In this document: one piece after another, positions 9,145-18,057 of the stretch
Numbering within the stretch: the first letter of the stretch is position 1
Layout: each line of letters begins with the position of its first letter
NCBI RefSeq assembly: GCF_008123425.1
Contig: NZ_VSSS01000024.1
Coordinates: 11,374-75,373, forward strand
Source of the DNA: Bradyrhizobium rifense
GTDB taxonomy: Bacteria; Pseudomonadota; Alphaproteobacteria; Rhizobiales; Xanthobacteraceae
DNA: 64,000 bases
Reading direction: 5' to 3'
Program-made: the position numbers and the translations under genes
Notes under the pieces: model-generated
Told to the model about the DNA's origin: nothing
Databases searched by the model: none
Seen by the model: only the letters and a program-made list of their open reading frames with translations

Positions 9145-9987
9145 ATGAAATTTACCGGCACCAAGGACTATGTTGCGACCGACGATCTCAAGGTCGCCGT
9201 CAATGCCTCGATCGTGCTGGAGCGCCCGCTGCTGATCAAGGGTGAGCCCGGCACCGGCAAGACGGTGCTGGCGGAGGAAGTGGCGAAGGCGCTGAACGCG
9301 CCGCTGCTGACCTGGCACATCAAGTCCACCACCAAAGCGCAGCAGGGCCTCTACGAATACGACGCGGTGTCGCGCCTGCGCGATAGCCAGCTCGGCGACG
9401 CCCGCGTGTCCGACATCAAGAACTACATCAAGCGCGGCAAGCTGTGGGACGCCTTCGCGGCCGAGCAGCGCCCGGTGCTCCTGATCGACGAGATCGACAA
9501 GGCCGACATCGAATTCCCGAACGACCTCCTGCTCGAGCTCGACCGCATGGAATTCCATGTCTACGAGACCGGCGAGACGATCAAGGCCAAGCAGCGCCCG
9601 ATCATGATGATCACCTCCAACAACGAGAAGGAGCTGCCAGACGCCTTCCTGCGCCGCTGCTTCTTCCACTACATCAAGTTCCCCGACGCCGACACCATGG
9701 GCCGCATCGTCGACGTCCACTTCCCCGGCATCAAGAAGCGCCTGGTCGAGGAAGCGCTGCGCATCTTCTTCGAGGTGCGCGAGGTGCCCGGCCTGAAGAA
9801 GAAGCCGTCGACGTCCGAGCTGCTCGACTGGCTGAAGCTCCTGCTCAACGAAGACATGAGCGTCGAGCAACTGCGCGAGCGCGACCCGCGCAGGCTGATC
9901 CCGCCGCTGCACGGCGCGCTGCTGAAGAACGAGCAGGACGTGCATCTGTTCGAGCGGCTGGCGTTCTTGAGCAGACGGGAAGTTTGA
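9145..9987 (+). CDS. MoxR-family AAA+ ATPase
   Basis: A 280-residue AAA+ ATPase. Walker A is GEPGTGKT (33-40), Walker B is LLIDEIDKA (112-120), and sensor 1 is in MITSNNEKELPDAFLRRC. MoxR proteins act with VWA-domain partners in protein complex maturation; the CoxE-like VWA gene at 7507 is the likely partner although it is transcribed in the opposite direction. The 3' end runs into a repeat-rich gap. Confidence 0.92.
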   Translation: MKFTGTKDYVATDDLKVAVNASIVLERPLLIKGEPGTGKTVLAEEVAKALNAPLLTWHIKSTTKAQQGLYEYDAVSRLRDSQLGDARVSDIKNYIKRGKLWDAFAAEQRPVLLIDEIDKADIEFPNDLLLELDRMEFHVYETGETIKAKQRPIMMITSNNEKELPDAFLRRCFFHYIKFPDADTMGRIVDVHFPGIKKRLVEEALRIFFEVREVPGLKKKPSTSELLDWLKLLLNEDMSVEQLRERDPRRLIPPLHGALLKNEQDVHLFERLAFLSRREV

Positions 9988-10001
9988 GGGGCCATCGGCT
10001 C

Positions 10002-10130
10002 CGTCATCCTGAGGCGCGAGCCGTGAAGCGCAACGCGCTTCACGGGGAGCCTCGAAGGATGAACGGCCCCGATACAGCCGGGCCGTCGCCCTTCGAGGGC
10101 CGCTGAAGAAGCGGCCACCTCAGGGTGACG
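10002..10130. repeat. Palindromic repeat, family B copy 1
   Basis: Starts CGTCATCCTGAGG and ends CCTCAGGGTGACG, with inner hairpin GTGAAGCGCAACGCGCTTCAC and the word CTCGAAGGATGAACGGCCC. Related copy at 12687. Confidence 0.8.
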
Positions 10131-10162
10131 GTGAGAGATTTGAGCACGCCGCTCTCTCCATT

Positions 10163-10242
10163 CGTCATTGCGAGCGCAGCGAAGCAATCCAGAGTCTTCC
10201 CGCGGAGGGATTCTGGATTGCTTCGCTGCGCTGGCAATGACG
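10163..10242. repeat. Palindromic repeat, family A copy 1
   Basis: An 80-bp element, CGTCATTGCGAGCGCAGCG ... CGCTGCGCTGGCAATGACG, with inner AAGCAATCCAGA / TCTGGATTGCTT arms. It is the symmetrical form of the family. Confidence 0.9.
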
Positions 10243-10287
10243 GAGCAAGGTGCGGTGTTTTGCCCAACGCGACACGAAACGGAACTC

Positions 10288-10376
10288 GGTGGGCAAAGCG
10301 AAAGCGTGCCACCACATCTATCGCGACCGCGGAGCGACGGTGGCACCGCGCGTTGCGCCTTCGCCCACCCTACGCA
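10288..10376. repeat. Palindromic repeat, family C copy 1
   Basis: Begins GGTGGGCAAAGCGAAAGCG and ends GCCTTCGCCCACCCTACGC. The terminal CCCTACG overlaps the TAG stop codon (10370-10372, minus strand) of the GMC oxidoreductase. Confidence 0.75.
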
Positions 10377-12025
10377 GCTGTGTGCACCGCGGCCTCCGGA
10401 ATACGCGCGGCTTCCATCGGCACCTTGCCGCGGATGAGGTCCGAGGCACGATCCGCGATCATCATCGTGGATGCATTGAGGTTCGCCGAGATCATGCGCG
10501 GCATCACGGAGGCATCGATCACGCGGAGACCCTCCAACCCATGGACGCGGAGCTGGTCGTCCACCACCGCCCAGGTCGAATCCGCCGGGCCCATGCGGCA
10601 GGTGCAGCCGGGGTGGAAGGTGGTGGTGCCGCGTTCGGTGGCGGCGGCGAGGAATTCGTCGTCGGTGTTGATGTTGGGGCCCGGGAAATCCTCGTAGGCG
10701 TAGTAGGGCGACAGCGGCGCGGACTTCAGCAGATTGCGCGCGAGCTTCATGCCGCCGACGATGACGCGGCGGTCGAGCTCGGCGTCGAGATAATTGGTCT
10801 GGATGATCGGCGGCGCGAACGGATCGCTTGAGCGGATGCGGACATAGCCGCGGCTCTCCGGGCGCTGCTGCCAGGATGCGACGGTCATGCCGGGCTCGTC
10901 CTCGAGCTGGCCCTGCACGCCTTCCTTGTAGCTCGCGGGGGTGAAGGTGAGCTGCAGGTCGGACGAGTCGGCGCTCTCGCCGGAGTGCCAGAAGCAATAG
11001 ACCATGGTCGGCGACAGCGAGAGCAGGCCGCGGCGCGTCGTCGCCCATTTCAGAGCCTCGATCCACAGCGAGAAGCCGCGGCGGAGCTCGTTGATGGTCT
11101 TGATGTCCTTGACACGCGCCACCGTTCGGGGCGCGTAATGGTCTTGCAGGCCCTCGCCGACCGGCAGCGCGTGGCGCACCTGGATGCCGTGGGCGTTCAG
11201 CAAATCGGGCGAGCCGATGCCGGAGAGCTGGAGCAGCTGCGGCGAATTATAGGTGCCGCCGGACAGGATCACTTCCTTGTTGGCGCGCACTTCGATCGGC
11301 GTACCGTCGCGGCCGCCCTTGGCGTAGCGCACGCCGACGGCGCGCCTGCCTTCGAAAATGATCTCGGTCGCGTGCGCATGGGTGTGCACATGCACGTTCG
11401 GCCGCTTCATCGCGGGCTTCAGAAACGCGGTCGAGCCGGAGACGCGCAGGCCCTTGTCGATGGTGCGCTGGCAGTAGGAGACGCCCTCCTGCTTCGCGCC
11501 GTTGTAATCGGGGTTGCGGGGAATGCCGAGCGAGACCGCGCCTTCCATGAAGGCTTCGCAGAGCGGATCGCGCCAGTTCATGGTGGTGACGGTGAGGTTG
11601 CCGTCACGGCCGCGATAGGTATCCTCGCCCTCACCGACCCGCTTCTCCAGCCGCTTGAAGTACGGCAGCACGCCGGCATAGCCCCAGCCGCGATTGCCCA
11701 TCTGCGCCCAGGTGTCGAAATCCATGCGCTGGCCGCGGTTGTAGATGTGGCCGTTGATCGAGGACGAGCCGCCGAGCGTCTTGCCGCGCGGCGCGTAGAT
11801 GCTGCGGCCGCCGGTGTAGGGCCCGACCTCCTGCTGGTAGGCCCAGTTGATGCTCTTCATGTGGAAGGTTTTGATGAAACCCGCCGGCAGATGGATGTAG
11901 GGATGCCAGTCGCTCGGGCCGGCCTCGAGCACGCAGACGCTGGTCGAGGGATCTTCGCTGAGCCGGCTGGTGAGCACGCAACCGGCGGAGCCCGCACCGA
12001 CGATCACATAATCAAATCTATCCAT
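10370..12025 (-). CDS. GMC-family FAD oxidoreductase (choline/alcohol dehydrogenase type)
   Basis: A 551-residue glucose-methanol-choline oxidoreductase that oxidises an alcohol with FAD. The ADP-binding motif GAGSAG is at 10-15, the GMC signature GGSSSINGHIYNRG follows about residue 80, and the C-terminal motifs HPGCTCRMG and MISANLNAST carry the family's His/Asn active-site pair. The sequence resembles choline dehydrogenase-like proteins, but no betaine gene lies nearby, so the substrate is open. A GNAT gene 16 bp upstream on the same strand probably shares its transcript. Its stop codon lies within a family C repeat. Confidence 0.9.
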   Translation of the reverse strand: MDRFDYVIVGAGSAGCVLTSRLSEDPSTSVCVLEAGPSDWHPYIHLPAGFIKTFHMKSINWAYQQEVGPYTGGRSIYAPRGKTLGGSSSINGHIYNRGQRMDFDTWAQMGNRGWGYAGVLPYFKRLEKRVGEGEDTYRGRDGNLTVTTMNWRDPLCEAFMEGAVSLGIPRNPDYNGAKQEGVSYCQRTIDKGLRVSGSTAFLKPAMKRPNVHVHTHAHATEIIFEGRRAVGVRYAKGGRDGTPIEVRANKEVILSGGTYNSPQLLQLSGIGSPDLLNAHGIQVRHALPVGEGLQDHYAPRTVARVKDIKTINELRRGFSLWIEALKWATTRRGLLSLSPTMVYCFWHSGESADSSDLQLTFTPASYKEGVQGQLEDEPGMTVASWQQRPESRGYVRIRSSDPFAPPIIQTNYLDAELDRRVIVGGMKLARNLLKSAPLSPYYAYEDFPGPNINTDDEFLAAATERGTTTFHPGCTCRMGPADSTWAVVDDQLRVHGLEGLRVIDASVMPRMISANLNASTMMIADRASDLIRGKVPMEAARIPEAAVHTAA

Positions 12026-12041
12026 GGTACCTCGGCCGCCT

Positions 12042-12635
12042 TTAGCGCGGCTTGTCGTTGAGTTGATAATTCAAATGCGTTCGCACCGTCGGCCATTCCG
12101 CGGCGGTGATGCTGTACACGACGGTGTCGCGCAGAGTGCCGTTCGGCGCGACCTGGTGGCTGCGCAAAATGCCGTCCTGCTTGGCGCCGAGGCGCTCGAT
12201 GGCGCGACGGCTCTGGTGGTTGAAGAAGTGCGTGCGGAATTCGACCGCGATGCAGTTCAGCGTCTCGAACGCGTGGGTCAGCAGCAGGATCTTGCACTGC
12301 GTGTTGAGTGGGCCGCGCTGTGCGCTCTTGCCATACCAGGTCGAGCCGATCTCGACGCGGCGGTTGGCGGCATCGATGTTCATGTAAGTCGTTTGGCCGA
12401 CGATCTTGCCGCCGGCGTCGAACACGGTGAACGGCAGCATCGAGCCCGCGGCCTGCAGGCCGAGGCGGCGTTCGATCTCCTTGGCCACGTTCTCCGGCGT
12501 CGGGATCGCAGTGTACCAGATCGTGTAGAGCTCGCCGTCCTTCACGGCCTCCACCAGCCCCTCGCGGTGCTCTTTCGACAGCGGCTCGAGACGGGCGTGC
12601 TGTCCACGCAGGGTGATCGGATCAGGCCAGGGCAT
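12042..12635 (-). CDS. GNAT N-acetyltransferase, RimJ/RimL-like
   Basis: A 197-residue acetyl-CoA-dependent N-acetyltransferase of the RimJ/RimL class. Visible features are LRGQHARLEPLSKEH at the N terminus, the beta-strand region VEIGSTWYGKSAQRGPLNTQ and the FFNHQSRRAIERLGAKQDG motif typical of the acetyl-CoA end of this group. GGAGAG precedes ATG 12635. It is first in a probable two-gene unit with the GMC oxidoreductase (gap 16 bp). The acceptor is unknown. Confidence 0.88.
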   Translation of the reverse strand: MPWPDPITLRGQHARLEPLSKEHREGLVEAVKDGELYTIWYTAIPTPENVAKEIERRLGLQAAGSMLPFTVFDAGGKIVGQTTYMNIDAANRRVEIGSTWYGKSAQRGPLNTQCKILLLTHAFETLNCIAVEFRTHFFNHQSRRAIERLGAKQDGILRSHQVAPNGTLRDTVVYSITAAEWPTVRTHLNYQLNDKPR

Positions 12636-12686
12636 TTGGGTCTCTCCTTACGTCATTGTGCAGCGAGGCACTCCAGACTGTCAGTC

Positions 12687-12790
12687 CCTCATCCTGAGGA
12701 GCGCGGAACGCGCGTCTCGAAGGATGAAGGCCCGGCTGGTGGCCTCGCCCTTCGAGACGCGTGCGAAGGGCGCGCTCCTCAGGGTGAGGG
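12687..12790. repeat. Palindromic repeat, family B copy 2
   Basis: Starts CCTCATCCTGAGGAGCGCG and ends CGCGCTCCTCAGGGTGAGG, with inner GCGCGTCTCGAAGGATGAAG and CTTCGAGACGCGTGC arms. Confidence 0.85.
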
Positions 12791-12795
12791 TCTGT

Positions 12796-12823
12796 TGGTT
12801 GCTTGGCCTCGCTCGCAATGACG
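12796..12823. repeat. Family A fragment (right end only)
   Basis: GGTTGCTTGGCCTCGCTCG followed by CAATGACGG resembles the right arm of family A but lacks a left partner. It directly follows family B copy 2. Confidence 0.6.
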
Positions 12824-12830
12824 GCTTGGC

Positions 12831-13757
12831 TCACTTATTCAGGAAATTCAACGGCAAACCACCGCGCGGCCAGTCCATTGCGATCAGCTCGCCGTTGCCG
12901 GACAGCGTGATGTAGGCGGTCTTCAGCTCGGGGCCGCCGAAGGCGATATTGGTGGTGACGCGGTCGCCGGTCGGGACCTGCTCGACGAGGGTGCCATCGG
13001 GCGCGATCACCGAGATGCAGCCGGAGACGAGGGTGGCGACGCAGACATTGCCGTTGGCTTCCACTGCGAGCGAATCGAACATCTGGTAGCCGCCGAGGCC
13101 GCAGATCGGCTTGCCCCGCTCGCCGCGATAGATCACCTCGCGTGGCTTGAGCGTGCCGGGCGCGGAGAGCTCATAGGCCCAGAGCCGGCCGGTGGGCGTC
13201 TCCGCGATGTACACGGTGTTCTCGTCCGGCGAGAGACCAATGCCGTTGGCGGGCAACACGCCGTGCACGACCTCGACGATCTCCTTCATGCCGGGCTTGA
13301 GATAGTACATGCCGCCGACATCCATCTCGCGCGCGCGGCGTTTTCCCAGATCGGAGAACCACAGGCCGCCATGCTTGTCGAACACGAGATCGTTCGGCCC
13401 GCGCAGATCGTGCTCGCCGCATCTGGTGACGACGGTCTCGATTTGGCCTGATTGCAGGTCGACGCGCTGAATGGAGCCGCCGAGATAATCGTCCGGCTGC
13501 GGACCCGGCATGATCAGCTTGCCGGTCGGATGCCAGGAGAAGCCGCCATTGTTGCAGATGTAGATCTTGCCGTCGGGGCCCAGCGCCGCGCCGTTCGGGC
13601 CGCCCGGCACCTTGGCGACGACCTCCTTGCGGCCATCGGGATAAACGCGGGTCAGGCGCTGGCCGCGGATTTCCACCAGCACGACCGAGCCGTCCGGCAT
13701 CACGACCGGCCCTTCGGGAAATTCGAGGTCGGTGGCGAGAACGCGAACGTTGGACAT
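12831..13757 (-). CDS. SMP-30/gluconolactonase-family protein
   Basis: A 308-residue six-bladed beta-propeller of the SMP-30/regucalcin/gluconolactonase group, which hydrolyses sugar lactones with a bound divalent metal. Metal-ligand regions are visible: LEFPEGPVVMPDG near the N terminus, GPNDLVFDKHGGLWFSD mid-protein and GLSPDENTVYIAE after it. ATG 13757 is chosen because AGGGT lies just upstream and the family begins here; the open frame upstream is unlike it. It lies 136 bp downstream of an AraC regulator on the same strand. Confidence 0.88.
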   Translation of the reverse strand: MSNVRVLATDLEFPEGPVVMPDGSVVLVEIRGQRLTRVYPDGRKEVVAKVPGGPNGAALGPDGKIYICNNGGFSWHPTGKLIMPGPQPDDYLGGSIQRVDLQSGQIETVVTRCGEHDLRGPNDLVFDKHGGLWFSDLGKRRAREMDVGGMYYLKPGMKEIVEVVHGVLPANGIGLSPDENTVYIAETPTGRLWAYELSAPGTLKPREVIYRGERGKPICGLGGYQMFDSLAVEANGNVCVATLVSGCISVIAPDGTLVEQVPTGDRVTTNIAFGGPELKTAYITLSGNGELIAMDWPRGGLPLNFLNK

Positions 13758-13893
13758 GTGGGACCCTCCCGGCTGCTTGTTATGGCTTGCACGGGATGTC
13801 CGGCACGGGCCCCACACGCAAGATTTGCCTGCGGTTATGACAAAGTAGGTCCCCCTTGCCAAGCAAGCGGGATGGTATGCCAGCGTTGCAATG

Positions 13894-14727
13894 CTACTCC
13901 CTCACCGGCACCCAGATCTCGAAGCCGCCATTGCCGCTCACGGGATCGAACTTCTCGTCGTAGCGCTCGAAGTTCGGCGCGTCCGCCGCTTTGAAGCCAG
14001 AGGCCGGCAGCCATTGATTCCAGATGGTGTTGACGGTGCTGCGGATCGAGGCGACGTGGTCGGTGTGAGTGAACACCGCATAGCGCCGCTCGGGAATGCG
14101 GATGCGGCCAAGCCCGCGCGGCAGATCGGAGAAGTCGGCGACCTCGACGCCGGCGATGTAATCGAAATTGCCGGAATCATCGCCGTTGCAACACACGCCA
14201 TAGGCGACGTTGCCGACGCGCTCCGGAATGTCGGCAACCTCCTGATGGAAACGATGCCATAAGCCAGGAATCATCGCGCCGTTGTCGCAGGTGATGCGCT
14301 CGGCGAGGCCGGCGACGAGGAAGGCTTTTGCGGTTTCGAAACGCGGGGCTTTGAGATGGTCGAGCATGGTGGAATCCATGAGGATCGGCTCCTGAAGCGT
14401 GAGATGATTGACGCACGTCGCCGCCCTTACTGCTTCCGGCGTGGTGCCGAACTGGTCGCGGAACGCGCGGGTGAATGCTTCGTGCGAGCCGTAATCCGCC
14501 TCCAGCGCCAGCGACAGAATGTCCGGCGCGCCCCTGGCAAGACTGCGCGCCGCCTCACTCAGCCGTCGTGCGCGCACGTAACGCATCACCGGCAGACCGG
14601 TGGCTGCGGCAAACGCACGCACGATGTGGAACCGCGACACACCACCGATCGCAGCGATCTCGTCGAGCGTCATCGGCTCGGCCAGATGGCTCTCGATGTA
14701 CCAGAGCGCGCGCTGGGCTGGGTTCAT
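13894..14727 (-). CDS. AraC-family regulator with GyrI-like effector domain
   Basis: A 277-residue transcription regulator with the double helix-turn-helix AraC domain at the N terminus (about 5-105, including GSHEAFTRAFRDQFGTTPEAVR) and a C-terminal GyrI-like small-molecule binding domain (about 125-277), the order found in Rob-type activators. Such proteins bind hydrophobic or cationic ligands. The downstream SMP-30 gene is a possible target but the link is inference. Confidence 0.9.
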   Translation of the reverse strand: MNPAQRALWYIESHLAEPMTLDEIAAIGGVSRFHIVRAFAAATGLPVMRYVRARRLSEAARSLARGAPDILSLALEADYGSHEAFTRAFRDQFGTTPEAVRAATCVNHLTLQEPILMDSTMLDHLKAPRFETAKAFLVAGLAERITCDNGAMIPGLWHRFHQEVADIPERVGNVAYGVCCNGDDSGNFDYIAGVEVADFSDLPRGLGRIRIPERRYAVFTHTDHVASIRSTVNTIWNQWLPASGFKAADAPNFERYDEKFDPVSGNGGFEIWVPVRE

Positions 14728-14821
14728 GGGTTGCGACTCTCGTTCGAAGCGTGGCGATGATGCGCTGTCACCGCGCGCCTCGCTTGATCAGGATTGCGGT
14801 CGAGCCCCCGGGCGCTGCAAT

Positions 14822-14914
14822 CGTAGGGTTGGCAAAGGCGCATTGGCGCCGTGTCCAGCATCCATCGCATCATCGCCCGCGGTCGTGGGCACGCTTCGCT
14901 TTGCCCACCCTACG
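14822..14914. repeat. Palindromic repeat, family C copy 2
   Basis: CGTAGGGTTGGCAAAGGCG ... CGCTTTGCCCACCCTACG, 93 bp, between AraC and the small secreted protein. Confidence 0.85.
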
Positions 14915-14944
14915 GCACCGCACCGCGTAGGAACACCGCACCAT

Positions 14945-15295
14945 TTATTTCACCGCATCCTTCGGCGGCGGCGCGTCCTGCTTCTTCTTCAGATCGTCCG
15001 CCTGCTTCGTCTGCGCCGCCTGGAGATCGCCGACGGTCTTCTGCAGGCCCACGAGCGTCACCTTCAGCGCATCGATCTGGCGATTGGCGGCATCGATCTT
15101 CTGCTGGTGATCGAGATTGAGCTTGGTGATGGTCTTCTGGAGAAAATCGACATTGCTCTGCAGACAGCTAGTGCGCCGCTCCATGGTCTTCTCGACCGTG
15201 CAGATCTCGATGCCGGGCACGTCCTGCGCCAGCGCCTGAGTGCGCGCGACGAGCGGTAACATGGCGAAACACACGGCGGCGAGCGTGCGCGGCAT
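14945..15295 (-). CDS. Small secreted coiled-coil protein
   Basis: A 116-residue protein with a signal peptide (about 1-24, ending QALAQ). Two cysteines follow at CTVEK and SCLQS, able to form a disulfide, then a long heptad-like helix (about 45-105, rich in Leu, Lys, Gln, Asp) and a charged PPPKDAVK tail. This looks like a periplasmic coiled-coil protein. No family recognised. Confidence 0.75.
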   Translation of the reverse strand: MPRTLAAVCFAMLPLVARTQALAQDVPGIEICTVEKTMERRTSCLQSNVDFLQKTITKLNLDHQQKIDAANRQIDALKVTLVGLQKTVGDLQAAQTKQADDLKKKQDAPPPKDAVK

Positions 15296-15478
15296 TCAGG
15301 TTCCTCGTCAAATTAATCACGGCAATGTGCGCCGATTGGGCGCGCCTTCCCGAAGCTACCACACTCGTACCGCATTCTCGCGTTGAGCTTGGGTTGTTCC
15401 CTCGGACGGGGAGCAGTGAACCGCGCGCGGAAGAAGTGGGCGCTCTTTCCGCAGCTTTGATTAGGGGAGATTTTTGGA

Positions 15479-15703
15479 ATGGCAACGCGTGATAGACGTC
15501 TGGCGGAATTCGATGGCGCCGGAGAGCCGCCACCTGGCCTGCCAGTCGAAGTACTGTGTGAGGACCACAGCGGGACGTATCAACTGCCGTTCGCCTGCCG
15601 CTATGTCGAGGGCCGCTGGCAGAACGACGCGGCCGGCGTCCCGGTGGAAGCCACCGTCATCGGCTGGCGCGTGCCGCGCATGAAGCATTCGGGCGTGGCC
15701 TGA
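15479..15703 (+). CDS. Small conserved-looking hypothetical protein (74 aa)
   Basis: 74 residues starting MATRDRRLAEFDGAGEPPPG, with one Cys in VLCEDHSGTY and one in FACRYVEGRW. It follows a GGGGAG upstream. The strand-rich pattern LPVEVLCEDHSGTYQLPFAC suggests a small beta fold. Codon use and a good ribosome site support it; function unknown. Confidence 0.65.
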   Translation: MATRDRRLAEFDGAGEPPPGLPVEVLCEDHSGTYQLPFACRYVEGRWQNDAAGVPVEATVIGWRVPRMKHSGVA

Positions 15704-15731
15704 CGGCGCGCGTCTGTCTCAAAATGCAACG

Positions 15732-15767
15732 GGGCCGCGCTCTGCCTTAACGAACGGAACGCGGCCC
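15732..15767. terminator. Possible hairpin after the 15479 gene
   Basis: GGGCCGCG (15732-15739) pairs with CGCGGCCC (15760-15767) across a 20-nt loop. It lies 29 bp after the stop. No T-run. Confidence 0.4.
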
Positions 15768-15983
15768 GAACGAATCACGTCCGAATCAGCCGTTTAGCCC
15801 CGTACGCGGCTGTTCACGGCTAGATGTCGACACGGACCTCCCGGGACGCACAAGATCTGCGCGGGGCACGTGCCGCGCTCGCCAACTACCGGCGCCAAAA
15901 GTTAATGATGGCAAAGACATAGAGGTCGGCGAGGACGCGGGCCGCCGCCGCCCCCAAAACAGGCAGGGCCATGCAGCGCCTGC

Positions 15984-16640
15984 CTAATATTCGACCTCGA
16001 GCTCCTCGATCTCGGCCGGCTCTTCCTTTGCCGCCGCGATCCATTCCTTCATTTCGGGCATTGCCATGATGGTGTCGGCATAGGCCTTCAACCGGGGCTC
16101 GAGCTTCACGTCATAGGTGACGAAGCGCGTCACGACGGGGGCGTACATCGCATCCGCCATGGTGCGCGTCTCGCCGAACAGGAATGGGCCGCCCGACTTC
16201 GCCAGACAGTCGCTCCAGATCGACCAGACCCGGTCGATGTCGGCCTGCGCACGCGACCAGATCTTGAAGCCAGGAAAATGCCCCTTCAGATTGACCGGCA
16301 GCGAGGCGCGCAGCGTGGTGAAGCCGGAATGGATTTCGCCGCAGATCGAGCGGCAATGCGCGCGCTGGACGCGGTCCGCGGGCAGGAGCCCTGCGTCCGG
16401 CATCACCTCGTTGAGATATTCGGCAATGGCGAGCGTATCCCAGACGGTGGCGCCGTCGTGGCGCAGGCAGGGCACCAGGATCGAGGACGACAGCAGCAGG
16501 ATTTCGGCGCGCGCCGATGCGTCATCGGGCGCGGTGACGATCTCCTCGAAATCGAGCCCGGAAAACTTCGTCAGCAGCCAGCCACGCAGCGACCAGGACG
16601 AGTAGTTCTTGCTGCTGATGGTCAGTGTCGCCTTCGCCAT
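15984..16640 (-). CDS. Glutathione S-transferase family protein
   Basis: A 218-residue GST with the thioredoxin-like N domain (about 1-80; SSKNYSSWSLRGWLL near the start supplies the likely catalytic Ser) and the all-helical C domain. The cis-Pro motif LVPCLRHDG and the WDTLAIAEYL segment (glutathione gamma-Glu site) are clear. The Ser-type active site resembles bacterial YfcF-like and zeta-like GSTs. It is divergent from phaZ. Confidence 0.9.
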   Translation of the reverse strand: MAKATLTISSKNYSSWSLRGWLLTKFSGLDFEEIVTAPDDASARAEILLLSSSILVPCLRHDGATVWDTLAIAEYLNEVMPDAGLLPADRVQRAHCRSICGEIHSGFTTLRASLPVNLKGHFPGFKIWSRAQADIDRVWSIWSDCLAKSGGPFLFGETRTMADAMYAPVVTRFVTYDVKLEPRLKAYADTIMAMPEMKEWIAAAKEEPAEIEELEVEY

Positions 16641-16818
16641 AGGGCTATTCCCTCACGCCTTTGACCTGCAGTGACTTGCACGCCGCCCGGCCTGGGCGTG
16701 CCCGTCACCTGTGCTTCCTGCGAAATGAGCAGCAAGCGACGTGCCAATTTTGAGGGCGGCTCAACGCGCTTCTGGCTCCGATATTGCATGGCACCATCGG
16801 ACAGGTGGGCGCTTCAGT

Positions 16819-18042
16819 ATGATGTCGATGTATTATCAGGCTTTTCAGAACCAGATGGACCTGACGGCGCCGTGGCGGGCAGGCGCCTCGTCCGCGCTCA
16901 AATTCCTCCATCTGGTGCCGCAGGGCATGTCGGATCAGGTGGTCGGCCGACTCTCGGCGGCGCTTGAGCTGATCTCGCGCTCCACCCTCACTTACCATCG
17001 CCCGGCCTATGGCATCGACAGCGTGATGGTGGGCGATCGCGAAATCGGCGTGACCGAGGAGGTCGCCTACGCGACGCCGTTCGGCTCGCTGCTGCACTTC
17101 AAGAAGGACGGCATGACCGAGCAGCCGCGCATGCTGCTGGTGGCGCCGATGTCCGGCCATTTTGCCACGCTGCTGCGCGGCACCGTGAAGACGCTGCTGC
17201 AGGACCACGACGTCTACATCACCGACTGGCACAATCCGCGCGACATCCCGCGCAGCGAAGGCCGCTTCGGGCTCGACGACTACACCGAGCATCTCATCGA
17301 CTTCCTGGGACAATTGGGTCCGCGCCCGCACATGGTGGCGATCTGCCAGCCGTCGGTGTCGGCGCTCGCGGCCGCCGCGATCATGTGCGAGGGCAATCAC
17401 CCTTCGCGGCCGGCGACGCTGACGCTGATGGCGGGGCCGATCGACACGCGCATCCAGCCGACCAAGGTCAACGACTTCGCCAAGAGCAAGCCGATCGAAT
17501 GGTTCGAGCAGAACCTGATCAACTACGTGCCGGTGCAGTGCCGCGGCGCGCTCCGGAAAGTCTATCCCGGCTTCGTGCAGCTCACCGCGTTCGTCTCGAT
17601 GAATCTCGAGCGCCACATCAAGCAGCACATGGATCTCGCCAACCACATCGCCAAGGGCGAGAAGGAGAAGGCCGCCAGCATCAAGACCTTCTACGACGAA
17701 TATTTCGCCGTGATGGACCTGCCGGCCGAGTTCTACATCGAGACTGTGCGCGACGTGTTCCAGGAGCATCTGCTGCCGCAAGGCAAGCTGATGCATCGCG
17801 GCCGCCCGGTGGACGCCAAGGCCGTCGGCCGCATGGGCCTGATGACGGTCGAGGGCGAGAAGGACGACATCTGCTCGATCGGCCAGACGCTCGCCGCGCA
17901 AGACCTCTGCACCGGCGTGCGCGCCTATCGCCGCGTCCACCACATGCAGGCCGGCGTCGGCCATTACGGCGTATTCTCGGGCAAGCGCTGGAATAACGAG
18001 ATCTATCCGCTGCTGCGGGATTTCGTGCACGTCAATTCGTGA
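16819..18042 (+). CDS. phaZ: Intracellular polyhydroxyalkanoate depolymerase
   Basis: A 407-residue cytoplasmic alpha/beta hydrolase that degrades native PHB granules. The nucleophile is Cys176 in VAICQPSVSA, in place of the usual Ser; the R. eutropha PhaZ1 family uses Cys-Asp-His. The MTVEGEKDDI segment and GVGHYGVFSGKRW carry the predicted Asp and His. MMSMYYQAFQ is the family N terminus, so ATG 16819 is chosen over the open frame beginning 78 bp upstream. No PHA synthase is in the window. It converges on the DUF1989 gene with a 15-bp gap. Confidence 0.95.
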   Translation: MMSMYYQAFQNQMDLTAPWRAGASSALKFLHLVPQGMSDQVVGRLSAALELISRSTLTYHRPAYGIDSVMVGDREIGVTEEVAYATPFGSLLHFKKDGMTEQPRMLLVAPMSGHFATLLRGTVKTLLQDHDVYITDWHNPRDIPRSEGRFGLDDYTEHLIDFLGQLGPRPHMVAICQPSVSALAAAAIMCEGNHPSRPATLTLMAGPIDTRIQPTKVNDFAKSKPIEWFEQNLINYVPVQCRGALRKVYPGFVQLTAFVSMNLERHIKQHMDLANHIAKGEKEKAASIKTFYDEYFAVMDLPAEFYIETVRDVFQEHLLPQGKLMHRGRPVDAKAVGRMGLMTVEGEKDDICSIGQTLAAQDLCTGVRAYRRVHHMQAGVGHYGVFSGKRWNNEIYPLLRDFVHVNS

Positions 18043-18057
18043 GGCGCTGCGTCGATT

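Larger units (their letters stand above)
9988..10369. other. Repeat-filled intergenic region (382 bp)
   Basis: Contains one copy each of repeat families B, A and C in sequence, with only short unique spacers. Any promoter for the flanking genes would have to lie inside the flanking coding DNA, because both genes converge here. No gene is seen. Confidence 0.8.

Noticed and set aside
8683..9945. Upstream extension of the VWA protein to 812 residues
   Set aside because: The extra 421 residues are antisense to the GlsB-type and MoxR genes; only the part from ATG 8682 fits the family.
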